Below are positions 55,624-64,000 of a stretch of DNA of 64,000 bases, piece by piece. Position numbers and translations under genes: made by a program. The notes under the pieces were generated by a model that ran no database searches, was not told the origin of the DNA, and saw only the letters and a list, made by a program, of their open reading frames with translations. How positions within the stretch are numbered: position 1 is the first letter of the stretch; each line of letters begins with the position of its first letter. Source of the stretch: Glaciozyma antarctica PI12 (Eukaryota; Basidiomycota; Microbotryomycetes; Kriegeriales; Camptobasidiaceae); assembly GCA_002917775.1 (NCBI GenBank), contig KZ627159.1, positions 328,010 to 392,009 on the forward strand, given 5' to 3'.

Positions 55624-57102
55624 CTACGAGCAAAACGGCGGCGTGTTGGGCTCGAGATGAGGGCGGGTGGGCGAGGGGCACTCTGAGCGAGGAGAAAAAG
55701 CAGCGTCAGCAGGCGCATCGACGACAACGAAGCGAGGAACGTACTGAGAGTGCAGGTGCCTTGGGTGCAGGCAGCTTTGCCGAGACCGAGGTAGTCAGTA
55801 GCGCAGGTGTTTCCGATCTTGAAAGGAGAGTCAGCTGGGTGAGGCGTGTAGCAAACGAAGCGAAGACGTACGGCTCCGCAATTCTCAGGATCCGTCGCAC
55901 GGTTGATGCATTTGACCGATCCGCCTACGACAAAACGACGGAATCCGAGGCCAGTGTCGCAAGCTGACGAGGAGGATGCGAGTCAGCGTCGAATTGGACA
56001 AAGGAGGAGGACGAGGACGCACTGTAGACGCAGGTATCCGAAACGCAGTCGACGGCGCCGTTGCGAATGGCGTCGCAAGTCTCGGTTCCGCAGGTGCCAG
56101 CGTTGAGGATGCAGCTCTTGCTGTCAGTGCTAATCTTGAAGCCGTTCTTGCACGCTGTTCCACCGGAAGTCAGTTACGGCCCACGAAAAACGACGCTGGA
56201 AAAGACGCACTGAAACCGCAGAGACCCTTGCGGCAGATCTTGAGAGCGTTGGCGGGGAGATGACGAGTGCACTGCGACGACGCGGTGCAGACGGTGGCGT
56301 CGACCTTGCAGAGATCACCTTCGCGGTGGAAGCCAAGGTCGCAGCCTGCGATGTAGGAGGTCAGCGAGAATCGAAGACGAGTCGACGACGCCGGGAATCA
56401 GAGAGAAATGATCGAAACGTACCGAAAGTGCACTCGCCGTTCCTGCAAATGCGCCGGGCGTTGGGTGGGATAGTGTTCTGGCAGAGGCTTGCCTTGCACG
56501 ATGAGATTCCGACGGCGCAAGCGCTCCCGTTCCATCGGAAGCCAGAGTTGCAGGCTGCGAGGATCAACAAGGGTCAGCGGGGGTGGGAGGGAAGTAGAGA
56601 GGGAGGGTAGGGAAGGAAGGGGAAGAGGAGATACTCACCGAAGGCACACTTCTGCGTGTTCAAGTTGCAGATGTGGGCGGAGTTGGCGGGGATCGTCTGC
56701 GTGCACTGCGACACCGTGCACGTTTTGAGGATGCACTTGCCGTCACTCGACCTGTAGCCCGTGTCGCAAGCTGAAAGAAGCACGTCGTCAACGGGGGGTC
56801 CGAGAGCCAGCGGTCACAACGAAGAGAAAGTCTCTAACCCGAGGTGCAGCGGTCGTTCTTGCAGATACGATGGGCGTTGGCAGTGACGGTGTTACGGCAC
56901 TGGCTCACGACGCAGGCGCGCTTGTGGAGGGACGAGGAGGTCACTGGCGAAAACAAGGTTTGAGGGGTCAGTTCATCGCTCAATCCAAAGTCGTGGAGGA
57001 ACGGAGGGACTCACTCGCTGAGAAATGAGCACCCAGCCCATGAGCGCTGGTGAGGGAGAAGAGGAGAGCTCCGACGGCGACGAGGAGGGACGTTGAGCGC
57101 AT
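55624..57102 (-). CDS. Secreted Cys-rich modular protein B (315 aa, 9 exons, six six-Cys repeats)
   Basis: Paralogue of gene A with the same plan. Exon 1 (57102-57015, 88 nt as in A) is the signal peptide MRSTSLLVAVGALLFSLTSA. Exon 2 (56943-56839) has SSLHKRACVVSQCRNTV, with Lys-Arg directly before the first Cys. Exon 3 (56770-56639) encodes ACDTGYRSSDGKC, TCTVSQCTQTIPANSAHIC. Exon 4 (near 56554-56422) encodes ACNSGFRWNGSAC. Exon 5 has GFHREGDLCKVD, identical to A over 12 residues. Exon 6 has CKNGFKISTDSKSC. The last three exons are 92, 73 and 59 nt, the same sizes as the last three of A, and end EPNTPPFCS, stop 55624-55626. I count 36 Cys, six sets of six. The exon 2 donor is GTTAGA, weaker than its neighbours. 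It has two fewer modules than A. Confidence 0.85.
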
Positions 57103-57677
57103 GGTTAGAAGGGGAAGGAGGAGGAGAGTCAAACGAGTGTTGAGAGTCGGCGAGTTGAGTTGGGCGAGAGTCCCAGCAAGGGGGAGTGGTGAGAAGAAGA
57201 AGATAGCGAGAGTGAGTGATAAGAAGGAGAGAGAGAGACGAACGAGAAGAAAGTTCTCCAAGTCGACCGCAGCGACGAAACTCCTTCTCGGGTGGGTCAA
57301 CAGGAGTCCAGCCGACGTTACTGGTACTTCTTAAGCAGTACGCTATGTGAGCAGCTTCCCTTACCGTGCTGGGAAGCCTGCGAGGGCGAAGGACGCAGCA
57401 GGACAAGCAGTGTTGGTGAGGTCGCACCGCCTCCTTTCACGTTCATCTCGAGTCAATCTTCCCCAAGGGCTTATTGTGGAGGACACAAGAGAGGGAGACG
57501 CGAAGCGCGCAGAGTGAGAGCCGTTGCAAGGGAGCAGCGAAGGAGTTGCCGCCGCAAAGAAGCAGGCGATCTTTACCAGAAAGTGGAAACGAGCAATCCT
57601 CGGCGCGAGCAGAGCCTCCCAACTCGAAGCAGACGACCGATCCCTTCCTCCGAGTTGCTCGAACGCGTCCGAGTCGA
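57103..57677. other. Upstream region of Cys-rich gene B
   Basis: This separates gene B from the 3' end of the NFKBIL1-like gene on the same strand. Open frames lack any recognisable domain. Directly upstream of the start the coding-strand leader is C/T-rich. Confidence 0.45.
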
Positions 57678-61118
<3,441 letters not shown>

Positions 61119-61171
61119 AAGGGGCGCGCGGTGCGAGGACATTATGTACATTCGGGTTGCGCGATTCCTAC

Positions 61172-62167
61172 TCAAATCGAGACCGTCTTCCCCTCTCCTC
61201 GTAGCCGAGCCTCGAACTTGGCGAACGCGTCCTCCGCCACGATCTCCTCCGGTCCCGCAACCTACACATACCAGGCGAGTCAGTGAGAGTTCAGCATCTC
61301 TCGGGAATACGCCGCGACGAACCTGCTCGACCTCCTTGACCTCTGTGAAACGCGCACCATCAGCTCCCGTAGGCTTCTACCCCGCTCCCACGGCAACTCA
61401 CCAGGGATATAGTGCATGAGCATCCTCTCGATACCGCTCTTGAGCGTGACCGTACTCGAATCGCACCCGCGACAGCTTCCCTTCAAGCTCAGCATGACCT
61501 TGCCCACGTCCTCCTCAAATCCTCGGTACTCGATATCACCGCCATCCTCCTGAATCGAAGGCCGCACCCTCGTGTCCAGCAGCTCCTTGATCATCGCGAC
61601 CACCTCCGAATCGGTGTCCAAGATCCTCGTATCCTCTGGCCCGTCCGACCCCCTCCCCTCGTGGAACAATGGGGTCCCCGCCGTGAAGTTCTCCATGATT
61701 ATCGAGTAGATCTCAGGCTTGAGGTCGGTCCAAGAGCAAGATGGGTCTTTGTTCACGCTGATAAAGTCGGGTCCGAAAAAGACGGTCGCCACGCCTGGGA
61801 GGTGGAAGAGGCGGTCGGCGAGAGGGGAGGCCGAGGCGTGCCCGGCGTCGAGGAACTCGTGCGTGCCCGAGGTCGAGACGGGGGAGCCGGGGATGAACTT
61901 GAGCGAGTCGGCGTTGGGGGTCGTCTCGGTTTGGATGAACATCGACCGGGCTGCAGGCTCCAGGGTTAGCTGCGGTTGGACAGAGGAGACAGAGGGCGTA
62001 CCTTGGATCCAGGAAGCCCTCGGGGGCGGGGAGATGCGTGGTCGGCTCGAGGCTGCGTAGCCAGTCGAGATGGAGCGCTTGCCGCCAAAGCGAGTGGCGA
62101 CAGGGGCACGAGTCCTGAGGGCAGACTCAAGGGTGGAGAGGAGGGGGCGTAGGCGTAGGGAGGACAT
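61172..62167 (-). CDS. NFU1: Mitochondrial Fe-S cluster scaffold/carrier NFU1
   Basis: NFU1 passes 4Fe-4S clusters to mitochondrial enzymes such as lipoate synthase and aconitase-type proteins. ATG 62167 gives a presequence (MSSLRLRPLLSTLESALRTR). A 51-nt in-frame intron then joins ASWIQ to ARSMFIQTETTPNADSLKFI, the N-terminal Nfu domain, which continues FLDAGHASASPLADRLFHLP and GVATVFFGPDFISVNKDPSC. The C-terminal domain has AMIKELLDTRVRPSIQEDGG, DIEYRGFEEDVGKVMLSLKG and SCRGCDSSTVTLKSGIERML, with the cluster-binding CxxC. Later short exons give MHYIPEVKEVEQ and VAGPEEIVAEDAFAKFEARL, ending GEEKTVSI, TGA 61172-61174. The frame stays open upstream to 62278, but the extension is leader-like. 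Confidence 0.95.
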
Positions 62168-62333
62168 GGTGATATGGAGGGGGATAATGCTCCTGAAAAA
62201 GGAGACCGGCGGAGCAGGAGGGAGAGCAGCAAGCTCGAGAAGGAGCGAACATCGTTGACTCCGATTCCAGCTCAGCACTCCCGCTCCCGACGGCTTCTCT
62301 CACCTCGTCCTTCCACGCCCTGCACCTCTTGGA
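62168..62333. promoter_or_regulatory. Divergent promoter region, NFU1 / UBE2W-type E2 (166 bp)
   Basis: The start codons of the two genes face apart with 166 bases between. No further element is recognisable. Confidence 0.5.
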
Positions 62334-63435
62334 ATGAGTCGCATTGCTACGAAACGACTTACCAAGGTGAGGCGGCGCCAAAGACTGGCGGCAGGCGCGC
62401 GAGAGGGGCAGTGCTGACCTGGTGCCTGCTTGTAGGAGCTGACGGAGCTACGAACGAACGGATGCCCTGCTGGTGAGCTCACTACAGCACGGTGGAGCTG
62501 TGGCTTCAACCGAGGGCGACGGCGGAGCGGTGGGGAGCTGTGGAAGGTGCTGGGAGCTGACTCGCGTCGCGCGCCCAGGATGCGACATCCTCCAGGCGGA
62601 CGACCTCGAGACGTGGGTTCTCAAGATTTCAGTGCTGGGGGAGACTGTCTACGCAGGAGGTGAGCTGGAGGTGGAGTGGAGGAGGCTGGCGGAGGGGAGC
62701 TGATGCCGGATTCGCGTCTTGCGCAGAGGAGTTCGCGCTGAGGTTCCGCTTCTCAACGTCGTACCCGATCGATGTGCGTGGCGCTTTGCATTCACGAGTG
62801 GATTCGGCACTCACGCCTGTCGCAGAGCCCTGAGGTGACGTTCCTCGTTTCGGACGGCTGGAAGTGCGTGTACCTTGTCTTTTCGAGCAGCTAGGACGAC
62901 GCTCAACCTTTGTCGCAGTGCACCAACACATCCTCACGTGTACACCAACGGTCACATATGCGCCTCAATCCTCGGTACGTCGCGTTCGACCTGTGTGGCG
63001 ACCGGTCTGCTTACGCGCTGGGAACAGGGAGCGGCTGGAGTCCGGTGCTCAACGTGGCGGCAATCTGCTTGTGAGTCGTCCTTTCTTGCGAGTAGACGGT
63101 CATTCGCAGCTGTGAAAGCTGACGACGCGTTTCAGAACACTGCAGAGCATGCTCGCGTCGTGCCAGAAGAAGGAGCTTCCTCCGGACAATGATAGGTGCG
63201 TGCTTGCGAAGACTCTCGATACGAACAGCCACTGATTCTGCTCCCCACAGATACGTAAGTCACACAGCTGTGCGCTCAGCAGCGGTCTTTCAGCTAATGC
63301 CTGCACGCGCCGCAGGTTCGCTCCGCGCCCAAGAGTCCGAAAGATGTGCGTTCTTGCTGCCTCCTCGAGCTTGAGCTTCTGACTAACAGTCTCACTGTAC
63401 AGACCAAGTGGGCTTATCACGACGACTCGGTGTAA
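62334..63435 (+). CDS. Ubiquitin-conjugating enzyme E2 of the UBE2W type (153 aa, ten exons)
   Basis: UBE2W enzymes attach ubiquitin to the alpha-amino group of disordered N-termini. The spliced product begins MSRIATKRLTK (62334-62366) and ELTELRTNGCPAG, then CDILQADDLETWVLKISVLG, ETVYAGEEFALRFRFSTSYP, IDSPEVTFLVSDGWN and APTHPHVYTNGHICASILG. The catalytic Cys is in HICASIL (about residue 93); as in human UBE2W the usual HPN is HPH. It continues WSPVLNVAAICLTLQSMLAS, CQKKELPPDNDRYVRSAPKS and PKDTKWAYHDDSV, with TAA 63433-63435. The tail PPDNDRYVR needs a 4-nt exon (ATAC, 63251-63254). The length matches the human enzyme (151). Confidence 0.93.
63251..63254 (+). other. 4-nt microexon of the UBE2W-type gene
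   Basis: The bases ATAC sit between a CCCCACAG acceptor and a GTAAGT donor. The preceding exon ends GAT AG; adding A completes AGA (Arg) and TAC gives Tyr. The next exon begins GTT CGC (Val-Arg). The product DNDRYVR matches the E2 consensus; skipping these four bases would shift the frame. Confidence 0.85.
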
Positions 63436-64000
63436 CGCCGTACTTTCCGAACGGGCGGACGCACACCTTGAGGAGTCTGGGTCGCTGCGACGGCGTTGTA
63501 ATGTTTTGCTTTGCTCTGGAGCCCGCATCATCTGCTTCCTATGACTTGGTAAAGCTTGGAGAGCGAGGTATGCTTGAGCTCATGGAGTTGAGGTTGACGC
63601 GACGCTCGAAGAGTCGAAGACTTCCTCCTTCGCACGAGGACGGCGTCTGCGTCCTTCTCTCGTTCGCTCCGACTTTATCGTTCCGTTACGACAGCGCTCG
63701 CATTCGCCACAATATTTGCATTTCTGGCTCTGGACAGGCACTACCCAGGCTTCGCATCTTCCTTCCCGCTATCCTCCTCCTTTCGGTGGGGCGCCGTGGG
63801 GCTTTATCGGGCGAGTTCTGCTCCGGTCGTCGTCGTCGTCGCCGCCTCGACGGCCTTGCACAAGAATCCAGTCCTGCGTTAGGCAGATTCGTCGCCGCCA
63901 GGAGAATAGCGAGCCTCGCAGCTGCCAAAGGCCCCAAAAACAGCAACCCTCCGACGTACTCATGCCGGCGCAGGCTTGGAAGATACTGGAATGTCGCGGG
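63436..64000. other. Right end of the window, no supported gene
   Basis: Open frames are present on both strands (for example minus 63686-63963), with no recognisable domain or splice pattern. The start or end of a gene continuing past the edge cannot be excluded. Confidence 0.4.

Noticed and set aside
45288-57102. Possible mobile element explaining the inverted pair of Cys-rich genes
   Set aside because: No terminal repeats, target-site duplications or transposase remains were seen, and the enclosed genes are ordinary housekeeping genes.

Overview
This window looks like nuclear DNA of a GC-rich, intron-dense basidiomycete yeast. The gene content and splice style point to Pucciniomycotina, most like the red yeasts Rhodotorula/Rhodosporidium; that placement is an inference, since no marker gene was searched. 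Genes sit on both strands with spacers of a few hundred bases. Most are broken by introns of about 50-75 nt with GTGCGT/GTGAGT/GTACGT donors, a GCTGAC/GCTAAC-like branch site and a CGCAG-like acceptor. I see no tRNA, rRNA, CRISPR array, transposon or viral fossil.

Layout, left to right. 1-10 kb: 3' end of RFC1, a Ser-rich protein, an AT-hook protein divergent from a membrane BAG-domain co-chaperone, and cytosolic PheRS beta. 10-19 kb: the ER-stress sensor IRE1, a DUF938 methyltransferase, and a membrane protein with two START-like domains. 19-31 kb: TYW3, LSM2, a YHM2-type mitochondrial carrier, Rab7/YPT7, PNO1, a secreted protein with two double-psi beta-barrels, an unknown three-TM protein, and mitochondrial ribosomal protein uS8m. 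31-43.7 kb: an alpha/beta hydrolase, an OCRE/FHA protein whose reading frame breaks inside the FHA domain, a Dal5-type MFS permease, a gamma-tubulin complex component, and CHS7. 45-57 kb: two paralogous secreted Cys-rich repeat proteins in opposite orientation, enclosing ACO2, septin CDC11 and PUT1. 57-63.4 kb: an NFKBIL1-like protein, mitochondrial GluRS, NFU1 and a UBE2W-type E2.

Functional threads. Six products are mitochondrial (YHM2, uS8m, ACO2, PUT1, mitochondrial GluRS, NFU1). PheRS beta and TYW3 both act on tRNA-Phe. IRE1, CHS7, Rab7 and several secreted proteins belong to the secretory pathway. The neighbours do not form one operon-like system.

The best candidate for something undescribed is the Cys-rich pair at 45288-47098 and 55624-57102. 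Each has a signal peptide, a Lys-Arg site just before the first Cys, and about one six-Cys module per exon, nearly all joined by phase-1 introns. The left copy carries a recent tandem duplication of an exon plus its intron with a period of about 190 bp. Other points of note are a 4-nt microexon in the E2 gene, a 3-nt first exon in LSM2, a GC-AG intron in Rab7, a splice acceptor that decides whether a third AT-hook is made, and in-frame introns hidden inside open frames.
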